A stretch of 64,000 nt of DNA from Microvirga rosea. Its GTDB lineage: Bacteria > Pseudomonadota > Alphaproteobacteria > Rhizobiales > Beijerinckiaceae. This document shows, one piece after another, positions 10,332-20,226 of this stretch (its first letter is position 1; the number at the start of each line of letters is the position of its first letter). The DNA is taken from NCBI RefSeq assembly GCF_020595095.1, contig NZ_JAJDOP010000007.1, positions 162,086-226,085 of the forward strand, in the 5' to 3' direction. The notes below the pieces were generated by a model. The model saw only the letters and a list, made by a program, of their open reading frames with translations. It was not told where the DNA came from and did no database searches. The translations under genes and the position numbers were made by a program.

Positions 10332-12017
10332 CTAGGCCGCCTTCACGTCGGAGAGGAAATCGGCCACCTCGCGGCTGAGGCTTTCCGACTGGCGGGCAAG
10401 GTCCTGCGCGGCGCCGAGAACCTGCGTGGCGGCCTCACCCGTCTCGCCGGCCCCCGTCTGGACGTCGCCGATGCTGCTGGTCACCTGTTCGGTGCCGCGG
10501 GCAGCCTCCTGCACGTTACGGGAGATTTCACGGGTGGCGGCCCCCTGCTCCTCGATCGCCGCGGCGATGCCGGTCGAGATCTGCGACATGTCGGAGATCG
10601 TCTGGGCAATCTCGTGAATGGCCGCGACCACATCCTGCGTCGCCTGCTGGACACTCGCGATCTGGGCTCCGATTTCCTCCGTGGCCTTCGCGGTCTGGCT
10701 CGCCAGGTCCTTCACCTCGCTCGCCACAACCGCAAAGCCGCGTCCGGCCTCTCCGGCGCGGGCCGCTTCGATGGTGGCATTCAAGGCCAGCAGGTTGGTT
10801 TGTCCCGCGATGGTGTTGATGAGGGCGATGACGTTGCCGATCTTCTCCGCGGTCGTGGCAAGAGCCTGAACGGTGGCGTTGGTGCGCTTGGCGCCCTCGA
10901 CAGCCTGGTTGGCGATCTGGGACGACTGGGTGACCTGCGTGGCGATCTCCTGAATGGAGATCGACATTTCCTCCGTCGCCGCGGCGACGGTCTGGACATT
11001 CGCGGAGGTCTGCGCGGCGGCGGTCGCCACGTGCACCGATTGCCGGTTGGTCTGATCCGCAACCGTGGTCATGCCCTGCGCCGTCACTTCCATCTGGGTA
11101 GCGGCTCCGGCCAGGCCTTCCGTCAAGGCGGAGACATTGGCCTCGAAGCGCCGCGTCAGCTCGTCGAGCCTCTGCGCCCGGCGCATCTTGGCGTCGGCTT
11201 CGAGCGCTGCGGCCTCGTCGGCTTGCTGCTTGGCGATCAGAGCTTCCTTGAAGACCTGAACCGCGTCCGCGATCTTGCCCAGCTCCGTTTTCTCGCCGCG
11301 ATAGGGAATCACCGTCGAAAGATCACCCTGCGCCAGCGACCCCATGGAATGCGTGACCGACTCGATGCCGCGGGAAATGGAGCGTGTGAGGAGCGCCGCG
11401 AGAGCAATGGCCAGGATCGTGCCGATCGCCAGAACGGCGAGGGTCAGGCTCTGTGTGTCGCCATAGACGTTCGAGGCACGCGCTCTTGCCGCATTGGCGC
11501 CGTCGCGGTTCCACTTCGTCATCCGCGTCAGCAGGGAGCTCATCTGTTCGGCGATCGGAACCGCCTTCTGAGAGTTCAGATCCCTTGCTTTCGCGACCTC
11601 GCCGTTACGGGACAGGTCGAGGATGTTCCTGGCTTCCTTTTCGTAGTCGCCCCAGAGTTTCTTGAACTCCTGGAACTGCTTGCGGTCCTGTTCGTCGATG
11701 ATTGTCTTCTCGTAGGAGCTCGTGGCGTCCGCGATATTGTTGAGACGCCAAGCCAGGCCCTCCTCGATTTCCTGGGCCTCCTCGCCATTGGCGAGCATGT
11801 GACGCAGGACAATCGTCTGAAACTCGCGGACATCGGCGTTGAGGGCGCCGATCCTTTGGGTCGAGACCAGCCAATTATCGGCAATTTCAGCCGTTTGGGC
11901 ATTGATCGCCTGAAGGCCGCGAAGACCCAGGAAACCAAGCGCGAGCAGCAGCAGCACAAGGAAGGAGAATGCGCCGATCAGCTTGGCACGGATGGAGAGG
12001 GATCGAAGGGCACGCAT
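10332..12017 (-). CDS. Methyl-accepting chemotaxis protein
   Basis: 561 residues. TM1 is at about 12-33, then a periplasmic four-helix-bundle type sensor region to about 185, TM2 at about 188-210, a HAMP domain to about 265, and a long coiled-coil cytoplasmic signalling domain. The hairpin tip shows the conserved [16 protein letters not shown] and the [25 protein letters not shown] block. The C terminus has no CheR-binding pentapeptide. It signals to CheA/CheW; no che genes lie nearby, so the ligand is unknown. A cluster of orphan MCPs is usual in soil alphaproteobacteria. Confidence 0.95.
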   Translation of the reverse strand: MRALRSLSIRAKLIGAFSFLVLLLLALGFLGLRGLQAINAQTAEIADNWLVSTQRIGALNADVREFQTIVLRHMLANGEEAQEIEEGLAWRLNNIADATSSYEKTIIDEQDRKQFQEFKKLWGDYEKEARNILDLSRNGEVAKARDLNSQKAVPIAEQMSSLLTRMTKWNRDGANAARARASNVYGDTQSLTLAVLAIGTILAIALAALLTRSISRGIESVTHSMGSLAQGDLSTVIPYRGEKTELGKIADAVQVFKEALIAKQQADEAAALEADAKMRRAQRLDELTRRFEANVSALTEGLAGAATQMEVTAQGMTTVADQTNRQSVHVATAAAQTSANVQTVAAATEEMSISIQEIATQVTQSSQIANQAVEGAKRTNATVQALATTAEKIGNVIALINTIAGQTNLLALNATIEAARAGEAGRGFAVVASEVKDLASQTAKATEEIGAQIASVQQATQDVVAAIHEIAQTISDMSQISTGIAAAIEEQGAATREISRNVQEAARGTEQVTSSIGDVQTGAGETGEAATQVLGAAQDLARQSESLSREVADFLSDVKAA

Positions 12018-12153
12018 GTCGGTTCAGGGGACCTGCCACATCGCCGTGGAGGCTCGCGCCGCTCTGACGCGAAGAAATCAGGCTCGCCAGTCATGCCTCA
12101 GAACAATGAATATTTTCTTGAAAACTTTTGAAATGTTGTTCGAAAATCCGAGA

Positions 12154-12181
12154 CGGAATGCCCTTTAACTCAAGGGCATTC
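12154..12181 (-). terminator. Hairpin after hemH
   Basis: Perfect 11-bp stem (GGAATGCCCTT and its complement) with a 6-nt loop, 43 bp past the hemH stop in its reading direction. On the minus strand it is followed by GTCTCGGATTTTCG, so it probably terminates hemH before the chemoreceptor gene. Confidence 0.65.
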
Positions 12182-12223
12182 CCTAAAGGACGCGTGGCGG
12201 CCGAAAGACGAGCAGCCTCTCGG

Positions 12224-13285
12224 TTAAATCCAGCCCTGCAGCTCCCGCTCCGCGATGTGGCGGATCACACGCATTCCATCCTCGCTGTCGTTGAGGCATG
12301 GCAGATACGCGAACTTCTCTCCTCCATGATGCATGAAGATCTCACGGTTCTCGCCATCCAGCTCCTCGAGCGTTTCCAGGCAATCGGCGGAGAAGCCGGG
12401 CGCGACGATCGCCATGCGCTTGATGCCGCTCTCGGCCAGCGCCTGGACGGTTTTGTCCGTATAGGGCTGGAGCCATTCCGCCGTGCCGAAGCGGGATTGA
12501 AAACTCATCCGGAATTTGTCTGCGGGCCAGCCGAATGCTTCCCGCATCAGACGCCACGTCTTGACGCAATGGCAATGGTAGGGGTCGCCCTTCAGGAGGT
12601 ATTCCTTGGGCACGCCATGGAAAGAGACGAGGATCACCTCCGGCTCGAAGTCGAGCTTCGCCAGATCTCGCTTCATGGACGACACCACCGCGTCGATATA
12701 AACCGGATCGTCGTGGTAGGGCGGCGACACGCGGATCGTGGGCTGCCAGCGCATGTCCATGAGGGCTCGGAAGGCTTGATCGCAGGCCGTGGCGGAGGTG
12801 GCGGCCGAATATTGCGGATAAAGCGGGACGAGAAGGACGCGGTCGCATCCCTGCTCCAGCAGAGCCTGAATGCGCTCGCGAACCTCCGGCTTGCCGTACC
12901 GCATGGCCCAGTCGACCGTGACCTTGTCGCCGGCAACGCCCTTCAGGTGCCGGGCGAGATCCTCGGCCTGAGCCCGGGTAATGGTCTTGAGGGGCCCTTC
13001 GTCCCGCTCCTTGTTCCAGATGGTCGCGTAGTCGCGCCCCTTCCGGCCGGGCCGCGTGGTCAGAATGATGAGATTGAGGATCGGCCACCACAGGAGCCGG
13101 GGCGTTTCGATGACCCGACGGTCGGACAAGAACTCCTTGAGGTACCGTCGCATCGGCCAGTAGCTCGTCCCCTCGGGCGTTCCCAGGTTGAGAAGCAGAA
13201 CGCCGATCCGTCCCGTCCTGGCGGTCGGATGATCGACCGGACGAACTCCTTGGCGGAGGTCGGCGAGCTTGACAGTTTCGTTCAT
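12224..13285 (-). CDS. hemH: Ferrochelatase
   Basis: 353 residues from the ATG at 13285; a GTG at 13303 is also in frame, but an AAGGGA Shine-Dalgarno fits the ATG. Family marks are LLLNLGTPEG near the N terminus, the SFHGVPKEYLLKGDPYHCHC region carrying the catalytic His, and APGFSADCLETLEE near the C terminus with the conserved acidic residues. It inserts Fe2+ into protoporphyrin IX, the last step of protohaem synthesis. No other haem gene is adjacent. Confidence 0.96.
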   Translation of the reverse strand: MNETVKLADLRQGVRPVDHPTARTGRIGVLLLNLGTPEGTSYWPMRRYLKEFLSDRRVIETPRLLWWPILNLIILTTRPGRKGRDYATIWNKERDEGPLKTITRAQAEDLARHLKGVAGDKVTVDWAMRYGKPEVRERIQALLEQGCDRVLLVPLYPQYSAATSATACDQAFRALMDMRWQPTIRVSPPYHDDPVYIDAVVSSMKRDLAKLDFEPEVILVSFHGVPKEYLLKGDPYHCHCVKTWRLMREAFGWPADKFRMSFQSRFGTAEWLQPYTDKTVQALAESGIKRMAIVAPGFSADCLETLEELDGENREIFMHHGGEKFAYLPCLNDSEDGMRVIRHIAERELQGWI

Positions 13286-13365
13286 CGAGGAGTCCCTTGG
13301 CACATGGCTGCATGGGCCGGTTGCTTGAGATAGTTCTAGATAGGATTTTCTCGCCCCCGCGCCAA

Positions 13366-13387
13366 CCGGGCGCCACGACGCGCCCGG
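13366..13387 (-). terminator. Hairpin after the HWE kinase gene
   Basis: Perfect 8-bp GC-rich stem (CCGGGCGC/GCGCCCGG) with a 6-nt loop, about 30 bp past the kinase stop. There is no clear T-run on the minus strand, so it is only a candidate. Confidence 0.4.
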
Positions 13388-13417
13388 ATGAATGCTCCCG
13401 GCCCTTCTGGCCCGGCT

Positions 13418-15655
13418 TTAGGCGGAAGGATTGACGAAGCCACCCGGCCTCAAGAGCACGTCGATGGAAACCTTCAATCCGCTCGGCTCGAAATCCATCT
13501 GAACGGCGGCATTCAGCTGGGTCGCCAGGACCCGGTGCAGGAGACGGGACCCGAACCCCTGGCGCTTGGGCGGCTCGACGGACGGTCCTCCCTCCTCGCT
13601 CCAGGTCAGCTTCAGCCGCAGGCCGCCGGGTTCGATAGCCGATTCCCAGCGGACGATGACGTGGCCAGCCGCGATGGAGAGGGCGCCATACTTTGCGGCA
13701 TTCGTGGTCAGTTCGTGAATCGCCATCCCGATGGGGACGGCGGCCTCCGAGGGAAGCTCGACCGGCGGGCCGTCGATGATGATCCGCTCGCCGGTGTCGT
13801 CGTTATAGGGGCTGAGTTCTTTTTCCAGGATCTCGCGCAAGGAGGCCGTCTGCCAGATGGCCTCGGTCAACAGCGAATGGGTGTTCGCGAGCGAGATGAT
13901 GCGCCCGACGAAGGCGGCGTAAAAGTCTTCGATGCTCGATGTGGAACGCGCCGTGGCGCCCACCACCGCCTGAACGGTCGCGAGGGTATTCTTGACCCGA
14001 TGGTGCAGTTCGCGGATCAGCAGGGATTGCTGCGCCTGTGCCTGTTTGCGTTCTTCGATCTCGTGCTGGGCCGCCTTGTAGAGATTGCTGTTCTCGAGCG
14101 TGATGGCCGCCTGTCCCGCGAGGCCGATCACCAGGCGCTCCGCACGGGCGGTGAAGACGCCCAGCTTTTCATGGCCGAACAGCAGCGCCCCTTCGATGGC
14201 TCCCGTGCGCGAGACCACGGGAACCGCCAGATAGCTGCGCAGCAGGGGATGCCAGTCGGGAACGTCCCTGCGGCGTTCGGCCGGTCCGAAACGCGGATCC
14301 GTCGTGATGTCGTCTGACCGCACGATCTCGCCCTCGACCAGCGTGGGGGCGAAGACGGATGTATGCTGAACCATCGCAATGTCGGCGAACTTCGCCTGCA
14401 GTTCCCCGGAAATCGCGTACGGCATGGGGGCCGGGCGCGCGCTGTCGCTGGTCTGCGCATGTTCGTCGACGTGGTAGAAGAAGGCGCCGATCTGCGCTCC
14501 CGTCAGTTCGACTCCCGCATCGATGACATGCTGGGCGATCTTTCCGAATTCGAGCTCCGCCGCGAGCGCACGGCCGGTGCGGTTCAGCACTTCGAGCGCG
14601 GCTGTTTCCGTCCGTAATTCGCTCGTCCGCAAAGCCACCTCCCGCTCCAGAAGCGCCGCTGTGGCGGCCTGCTCCTGAAACTGGTGCGCGGCGACGGCCA
14701 TGAGCGCCAGGAGAGCGATCAAGGCAAAGAGTGCGAAGGAACCATAGATCCTGATCTGATCGATCCAGGGCCTCCAGTAGGAATCCGCCGGAATGCTGAC
14801 ACGCACATGGAGGGGAAGCTGTCCGATCCTGTGATAAGCCCCCAGCCGCTCCCTGCCGTCGCTGACGGCCGTGTAAAGTCCCGCCTCGAAATTCTCGGAT
14901 ATCGCGCGGTCAAAGGCGTCTTTGTCGATCGGCGCGAACGAAATGTTCCCGAGCTCCATGGGATGCTGGGCGATGATCTTGCCGTCGCTGGCGCGGATCA
15001 GGCTCACCCTGGTGCCCCGAGGAAGCCGAAGCCGTGCCCAATAATCGTTGAGGTAGGTCAGCGAAACGGTCACGGAGACCACGCCCCGGAAGGTCCCGTT
15101 GGGATATTGCAGGCGCCGGCTGACCATGAATGTCGGCGCATTCGTCACGCGGCCGATGATCGGCTCCCCGACGAAGAGTCCCTGGTCCGTATCCATTTGC
15201 GCCTGGAACGCATCGCGATCCAGGGCGGACGATTCCGGGGTCGGGAATGCCGCCGTCGTGAGACGCAACTTGCCTTGCGCATCGTTGAGCCAGATGTCTT
15301 CGATGAAAGGCAGCGCTTGCTTGACGGCCCGTATCTGCTCCCAAAGGGACCGCGAGGGCGAGACCGTGTACCAGCTCTCATCCTCCATGAGGGCGGCCGT
15401 TTGCCGCAAAGTCACGTCGGTGACCTCGAGAAGGCGAGCCGCGTGGTCGGCAAGGAAAAAAGCATTGTTGCGAATATCGTCCACGTCCCGCTGGATGAGG
15501 CGGCTACGCTGCTCCCAGGCGATAAACGCGAAAGTCAGCACGATGAAGGCGATCCCGAGAAACCCCATGGCAAGGGTCATCCGCCCGCGAAACAGAGACT
15601 GGCGTCGCCTTTTCTGAGACAGAACTAAATCCGCCTGACGGGTTTTTTTCTGCAA
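13418..15655 (-). CDS. HWE-family sensor histidine kinase with extracytoplasmic dCache-like and GAF domains
   Basis: 745 residues. One transmembrane helix lies at about 27-48 and a second at about 318-338; between them is a periplasmic sensor region of about 270 residues resembling a dCache domain. A GAF domain follows (about 365-520, AGVELTGAQIGAFFYHVDE). The phospho-acceptor block is LLIRELHHRVKNTLATVQAVV and the ATPase block has HELTTNAAKYGALS, both typical of HWE kinases. No response regulator is adjacent, so it is an orphan kinase. In this order HWE kinases often feed general stress (PhyR) signalling; that link is inference. Confidence 0.92.
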   Translation of the reverse strand: MQKKTRQADLVLSQKRRRQSLFRGRMTLAMGFLGIAFIVLTFAFIAWEQRSRLIQRDVDDIRNNAFFLADHAARLLEVTDVTLRQTAALMEDESWYTVSPSRSLWEQIRAVKQALPFIEDIWLNDAQGKLRLTTAAFPTPESSALDRDAFQAQMDTDQGLFVGEPIIGRVTNAPTFMVSRRLQYPNGTFRGVVSVTVSLTYLNDYWARLRLPRGTRVSLIRASDGKIIAQHPMELGNISFAPIDKDAFDRAISENFEAGLYTAVSDGRERLGAYHRIGQLPLHVRVSIPADSYWRPWIDQIRIYGSFALFALIALLALMAVAAHQFQEQAATAALLEREVALRTSELRTETAALEVLNRTGRALAAELEFGKIAQHVIDAGVELTGAQIGAFFYHVDEHAQTSDSARPAPMPYAISGELQAKFADIAMVQHTSVFAPTLVEGEIVRSDDITTDPRFGPAERRRDVPDWHPLLRSYLAVPVVSRTGAIEGALLFGHEKLGVFTARAERLVIGLAGQAAITLENSNLYKAAQHEIEERKQAQAQQSLLIRELHHRVKNTLATVQAVVGATARSTSSIEDFYAAFVGRIISLANTHSLLTEAIWQTASLREILEKELSPYNDDTGERIIIDGPPVELPSEAAVPIGMAIHELTTNAAKYGALSIAAGHVIVRWESAIEPGGLRLKLTWSEEGGPSVEPPKRQGFGSRLLHRVLATQLNAAVQMDFEPSGLKVSIDVLLRPGGFVNPSA

Positions 15656-15776
15656 GGGCAGGTCGCTTCGAAATCTCGTTGGATTGAACCGTTTCGCCAG
15701 TCATCCGCGGCAAAACGATGTCGGATGGGAGACATAGCAGCCGGTTTCCCATTTTCCAAACATCGGACGACGAAAA

Positions 15777-15802
15777 AGGCCGGAACATAAGAGTTCCGGC
15801 CT
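15777..15802 (-). terminator. Intrinsic terminator of the 5'-nucleotidase gene
   Basis: Perfect 10-bp GC-rich stem (AGGCCGGAAC/GTTCCGGCCT) with a 6-nt loop, followed on the minus strand by TTTTTCG. This is a textbook Rho-independent terminator placed 17 bp past the stop codon. Confidence 0.85.
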
Positions 15803-15819
15803 GTCCTCCGACGGGGCGA

Positions 15820-17328
15820 TCAGCGCAGGACGACGCGTCCTTCCACCTTTGGCGCGACCTTGCCGGCTTTCGACACATAATCGATGACCTGCGATGCCAT
15901 GAGCTGGCTCGCGGCCACGTCGATCAGCTGTTTGGCGTCCGCGAAGGGGCGGTAACCATCGCCGCCCCGGGCCATGAAGTCGTTCGTGGCGAGCTTGTAG
16001 GTCTTGGCGGGATCCAATGGCTGGCCGTTGATCGTCACCGACTTGATGCGGCTTCCCGGAGGCTGCTTCGTGTCGACCTCGACAACCATGCCGGACACCT
16101 GCGGGAAACGTCCGCCGAGTTCGCGGATCTGGCTGACGCCATTTTCGAGCGCCGCCTTGATCTTGTCGCCGGTGAGCTCGAGCAGGACGGTGGTGTTGCC
16201 GAAGGGCATCTCGGCCAGAATGTCGCGCCGCGTCAGCTTCTGTCCCGCTTGATACTCCTTGTCGGCCCGCAACCCGCCCCCGTTGGTGATGGCCACATCT
16301 GCGCCGACCGAGGCCCTCAGGGCATCGGCGACCAGATTGCCCATGGCCGCCTCACCGCCGCGGACCGTCGCGCGGCGGCTGTCGAGGGGCGTTTCCGTCA
16401 CGCCGATTTCGATGTCGAGCTCCTTAGAGAGCTTGTCCTCGTATCCCTTGACGATCGCTTCGATTTCCGGATCGGGCTTGACGGCCGCGCTATCCACAAT
16501 GCGGAAATTGGGCCGCCAGGACACCGTTGTCTTGCCGTCCTTTTCCGCCTTGGTCACGGAGAGTTCGACCACGTTGATGTAATTGCCCTGCGATTCCGAT
16601 TCGGTGAGGGCGACCTTGCCGTCGTAGAAGGCCAGCAGGTGCTCGTCATGGCCGCTGAGAACCACGTCGGCTCCCGAGGACCGAACGAGGAGCATGTCCA
16701 CTTCGAGAGGCGTGTGAACCACGGCCACCACGAGATCGGCCCCTTTGGCGCGCAGATCCTTGACCTTGTCACGGGCCGTGGCGACCGAAGGCTTGAACTT
16801 GATGTTGCCCGGGCTCGACGCGATCGGCGTGTCCTCGGTCGTCAGACCGAAGAATCCGATCTTGATTCCCTGCACGTCGATGATCTTGTCGGGTTTGGTA
16901 TTCGCCGGAAGCCCATCGCCGTCGACGATGTTCGTCGCGAGAACGTCGAACTTGGCTTCGGCCATGCGGGCCCGGAATGCATCCGGCCCCAGATCGAATT
17001 CATGGTTGCCCGGCACCATGGCGTCGACCCCCATATGGTTGAGGATGTCGATCACGTGAGCGCCCTTGTCGAAACCGGACAGAAGCGAGGGCGAGATCGT
17101 ATCGCCCGAATGAATGAAGAAGGCGTTGCCCTTGGCCCGCTCCTCCTTGATCACCGTTGCGAGCTTGGCAAAGCCCCCCCGGCCCTTTTCCGGGCTCATA
17201 CGGTCGATATCGTTCGTCTGCACGAAGCGGATCGTCACGGCTTCCTGAGCCAGCGCCGTTCCCGACAGAAGCAGGGAGAATCCAAGAAAGCCGGCACGGA
17301 GAGCGGCCAGCGGGCGGCTTTGATGCAT
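15820..17328 (-). CDS. Periplasmic 5'-nucleotidase / UDP-sugar hydrolase family protein
   Basis: 502 residues from the ATG at 17328, preceded by AGGA; longer in-frame starts (17346, GTG 17361) exist. A clear signal peptide ends at GTALAQ. The metallophosphatase domain comes first (FVQTNDIDRMSP, HSGDTISPSLLSG, VPGNHEFDLGPD), then the 5'-nucleotidase C-terminal domain (VAITNGGGLRAD, ATNDFMARGGDGY). Such enzymes dephosphorylate nucleotides in the periplasm for nucleoside or phosphate salvage. In other enzymes of the fold the first Asp ligand is in DxH, here NDIDR, so metal site I may be slightly modified. Confidence 0.92.
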   Translation of the reverse strand: MHQSRPLAALRAGFLGFSLLLSGTALAQEAVTIRFVQTNDIDRMSPEKGRGGFAKLATVIKEERAKGNAFFIHSGDTISPSLLSGFDKGAHVIDILNHMGVDAMVPGNHEFDLGPDAFRARMAEAKFDVLATNIVDGDGLPANTKPDKIIDVQGIKIGFFGLTTEDTPIASSPGNIKFKPSVATARDKVKDLRAKGADLVVAVVHTPLEVDMLLVRSSGADVVLSGHDEHLLAFYDGKVALTESESQGNYINVVELSVTKAEKDGKTTVSWRPNFRIVDSAAVKPDPEIEAIVKGYEDKLSKELDIEIGVTETPLDSRRATVRGGEAAMGNLVADALRASVGADVAITNGGGLRADKEYQAGQKLTRRDILAEMPFGNTTVLLELTGDKIKAALENGVSQIRELGGRFPQVSGMVVEVDTKQPPGSRIKSVTINGQPLDPAKTYKLATNDFMARGGDGYRPFADAKQLIDVAASQLMASQVIDYVSKAGKVAPKVEGRVVLR

Positions 17329-17457
17329 CGTCGAATATCCTCGCATGGGGGTGAGTTCCACCGGTGAGTACAGGAAGCCTAGGGGCGAAACGTGTCACAG
17401 AAGTAACATCCTGTCGACGCCTCCCGTCGCCGGATCCTCGGCATGCCTAACGCCGTT

Positions 17458-18822
17458 TCAGCGCTCGGTGAGAGAGGCGGACGGGATCCCGGGGGAGTCC
17501 GCGGGAGCTTTCCGCAGAGCCGCGGGCGCCTGTCTCGGATCGGCCGGTGTCGGTTCGGTGATGAGGCGGGCTCCGCGCTGAAACGTGAAGTAGTTCCAGA
17601 GCCAGGTGAAGGCAACGACGAAGCGATTTCTCAGCCCGATCAGGAAATACACATGGGCGATGCCCCAGAACATCCACCCCATGAAACCGCGCAAGTGAAC
17701 ATGGCGCAACTTCACCACTGCGACCTTACGCCCGATCGTCGCGAGATCTCCTTGATGGCGGTAGCGGAAGGGACCGGGAACCTCCCGCCCCATCACCCGG
17801 GCGGCAATGACGGTTCCGACATAGCGTCCCATCTGCTTGGCCGCAGGCGCGATGCCGGGAACGGGCCGGCCATCGTCGCCCGTCGGCCCGGCCGTATCGC
17901 CGATGGCGAAAATCTCCGGATGGCCTGGAATCGTCAGGTCCGGTGAGACTTTGATTCGTCCGGCCCTGTCCCGGTCGGCCGCGACCCAGCCGCCAGCGGG
18001 GGATGCGACGACACCGGCTGCCCAGATGATGGTTCCGGCCTCGACCCGTCCCTTGGCCGTCTCGACACCGCGTTCATCGCATGCGGTGACGGCGGTGGCC
18101 GTCTGGACCTCGACGCCCAGCCGCTCGAGCTCCCGCTGCGCATAGGCCGATAGATCCTCCGGGAAGGTCGCCAGGACCCGGGGCCCGGCTTCCAGGAGGA
18201 TGATCCGCGAACCGCGCAGATCGATGTTGCGGAATTCCGGCGGCAGGGTCTGGCGGGCCACCTCGGCGATCGCGCCGGCCATTTCGACGCCGGTCGGCCC
18301 GCCCCCGACGATGACGAACGTGAGAAGCCTCTCCCGCTCGGCGGGATCGTCGGTCAGTTCCGCACACTCGAACGCGAGAAGGATCCGGCGGCGAATACTC
18401 GTGGCATCTTCGATCCGCTTCAGGCCCGGAGCAACCGGAGCCCATGCGTCGTGGCCGAAATAGGAATGCGTCGCACCGGTGGCCAGGATCAGGTCATCGT
18501 AAGGCACGGCGCGAGGACCGGCATGGACGACCCGCGTGGCCGTGTCCACACCCGTAACCTCGGCCATGAAAACCGTTGTGTTCTTCTGCCCCCGCAATAT
18601 CCCCCGAATGGGCCATGCGATATCCGAGGGTGACAGGGTCGCCGTCGCCACCTGGTACAGGAGCGGCTGGAAGCAGTGATAATTGTGACGATCGATCACC
18701 GTCAGGTCGACCGGGGCGTGCCGAAGTGCCTTCGCGGCTTCGAGTCCTCCGAAGCCTGCTCCGACGATAACGACACGCGGACGCATGTCCGCTTTCACGG
18801 AGAGCTCGGAGGAATGAGCCAT
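17458..18822 (-). CDS. Type II NADH dehydrogenase (NDH-2), NAD(P)/FAD-dependent
   Basis: 454 residues. The FAD-binding motif VVIVGAGFGGLEAAKAL is at 17-33 and the NADH-binding motif TFVIVGGGPTGVEMAGAI at about 168-185. The conserved FAIGDTAG block precedes a C-terminal amphipathic/hydrophobic region (GFMGWMFWGIAHVYFLIGLRNR) that anchors NDH-2 enzymes to the membrane. It oxidises NADH and reduces quinone without pumping protons. The gene is 56 bp downstream of a small membrane-anchored protein gene on the same strand. Confidence 0.93.
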   Translation of the reverse strand: MAHSSELSVKADMRPRVVIVGAGFGGLEAAKALRHAPVDLTVIDRHNYHCFQPLLYQVATATLSPSDIAWPIRGILRGQKNTTVFMAEVTGVDTATRVVHAGPRAVPYDDLILATGATHSYFGHDAWAPVAPGLKRIEDATSIRRRILLAFECAELTDDPAERERLLTFVIVGGGPTGVEMAGAIAEVARQTLPPEFRNIDLRGSRIILLEAGPRVLATFPEDLSAYAQRELERLGVEVQTATAVTACDERGVETAKGRVEAGTIIWAAGVVASPAGGWVAADRDRAGRIKVSPDLTIPGHPEIFAIGDTAGPTGDDGRPVPGIAPAAKQMGRYVGTVIAARVMGREVPGPFRYRHQGDLATIGRKVAVVKLRHVHLRGFMGWMFWGIAHVYFLIGLRNRFVVAFTWLWNYFTFQRGARLITEPTPADPRQAPAALRKAPADSPGIPSASLTER

Positions 18823-18878
18823 GGGGCAATCCCTTCTGACGGGCCTAAAGGCAAGCGAGCGAATTGCCGCCTGTCGTT

Positions 18879-19250
18879 CTAGCCGGCTCGCACCAACCAG
18901 ATACCGAGAACGAAAACGACGCCGATGGCCGCAATGAAGCTGACGAAAATCGTCGGGAAGCCATCCTGCTTGTGGTGAGCCGCGCCGACGGCCTGGGCGC
19001 CCTGTGACCAGCGCATCATGTTTTCATAGGTGCGAGCAAGCCTGACGCGGAAGGGAGACGGCGGAACTCCAGCGGCTTCATCGTCCGTCCCCAGGGGCGA
19101 CAACCCCGGATCGAACACGGGATTCTTATCGCCGGTGCGGCCGCTGTCGATGTCCGCCTTCAGCATGGCGGTGGTCGGATGGCCAGAGGGCGGAGGGGCG
19201 TCGACCGGTTTGACCGTGCGGGTCGGAGGAACGTCGGAATGGTCTGTCAC
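18879..19250 (-). CDS. Small hypothetical protein with C-terminal membrane anchor
   Basis: 123 residues from a GTG at 19250, chosen because AGGAGG lies about 8 nt upstream. The N-terminal two thirds is polar and Pro-rich (VKPVDAPPPSGHPTT, a PVFDPGLSPLGTDDEAAG stretch), and the C terminus is a single hydrophobic helix (IFVSFIAAIGVVFVLGIWLV), so it is probably tail-anchored in the inner membrane. Unknown function. It lies just upstream of NDH-2 on the same strand, so a role near the respiratory chain is possible but unproven. Confidence 0.7.
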   Translation of the reverse strand: MTDHSDVPPTRTVKPVDAPPPSGHPTTAMLKADIDSGRTGDKNPVFDPGLSPLGTDDEAAGVPPSPFRVRLARTYENMMRWSQGAQAVGAAHHKQDGFPTIFVSFIAAIGVVFVLGIWLVRAG

Positions 19251-19467
19251 TGGGGCCTCCTGGGGCTCATTCGTCGGATCTGGGCGGGAACGAGGCTGCG
19301 GATCAGCCGCGGCTCTCCAGGGTTGTCTTTCCAAGTGAACTGTCGGCTGGGGACACCGTTCCAGGTCATGACGCCGAGGCCGTCTTCCCGCTCTCGCACA
19401 AGACGTCAGCGTCTCGACAGGACAGGCCGCCGGTGATACCGGCGACACCCGAGGAGAACACCGTCCG

Positions 19468-20172
19468 ATGACCGGTCCCGTCAGCAAGGCTCTCGCGGCA
19501 TTTCGCGCTCAACCCGAAGCCGCCTCCTGGTGCGCCCTGCCGTTCTTCCGGGACGGCGAAGCCGACAGCATTGCGAGGCGCGTGGATGCGAGCGCCACCG
19601 AGGGGGCCCATGTGCTGCCGCCCCCGGACAAGATCTTCAACAGCCTCGCTCTGACTCCTCTTGAGCGTGTCAAAGTCGTGATTCTGGGCCAGGATCCCTA
19701 TCCGACGCCGGGTGACGCGCACGGACTGGCGTTTTCCTATGCGGGCAACCGCCGCCTCCCGGCTTCGCTGCGTACGATTCTGGCTGAAATGGCCGACGAT
19801 CTCGGCGTTCCCATGCCGCGAAAGGGCGATCTCTCCCGATGGGCGGAACAGGGCGTGCTGCTCCTGAACACCGCCCTGACCGTGGAGGCCGGCAAAGCCG
19901 GGGCGCATCTCAAGCTCGGATGGTCCGCCCTCGTGGAACAGGCCGTTAAAGCAGTCTCGGATCGTCGGCCTGCGGCCGTGTTTCTTCTGTGGGGCGCCAA
20001 GGCAAGAACCTGTGCAACCCTGGTCGATACCACCAAGCACCTTGTGATCGAGGCGGGCCACCCGTCGCCCCTCAACCGCCTTCAGGATTTCCGTGGCACG
20101 AGACCGTTCAGCCGCACCAACACTTGGCTGGAGACGAAAGGCCTGAAGCCTATCGACTGGCGTCTCGACTAA
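19468..20172 (+). CDS. ung: Uracil-DNA glycosylase (UNG-like)
   Basis: 234 residues. Motif A is GQDPYPTPGDAHGLAFS (74-90), with the catalytic Asp76; most family 1 enzymes have His after GQDPY, here Pro79. Motif B is HPSPLN (198-203). It removes uracil from DNA to start base-excision repair. Pro at this position is, as far as I recall, seen in several alphaproteobacterial UDGs, so activity is still expected. The gene is divergent from the small membrane protein gene and stands alone. Confidence 0.9.
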   Translation: MTGPVSKALAAFRAQPEAASWCALPFFRDGEADSIARRVDASATEGAHVLPPPDKIFNSLALTPLERVKVVILGQDPYPTPGDAHGLAFSYAGNRRLPASLRTILAEMADDLGVPMPRKGDLSRWAEQGVLLLNTALTVEAGKAGAHLKLGWSALVEQAVKAVSDRRPAAVFLLWGAKARTCATLVDTTKHLVIEAGHPSPLNRLQDFRGTRPFSRTNTWLETKGLKPIDWRLD

Positions 20173-20174
20173 AC

Positions 20175-20193
20175 TATTTGACTTTGTCAAATA
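20175..20193. promoter_or_regulatory. Palindromic operator upstream of the MarR-GNAT gene
   Basis: TATTTGACTTTGTCAAATA is a perfect 8-bp inverted repeat with a 3-nt centre. It starts 3 bp past the ung stop and ends 33 bp before the MarR-GNAT start codon. Length and symmetry fit a MarR-dimer operator, so autoregulation is the simplest reading. Confidence 0.7.
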
Positions 20194-20226
20194 TCGGTCT
20201 CACTCTCCTGTCGAAGGAGACCGATC

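Noticed and set aside
10614..12131. 505-codon plus-strand frame opposite the chemoreceptor gene
   Set aside because: Composition (many Gly, Arg, Leu, Asp repeats) and lack of motif show it to be an antisense shadow.
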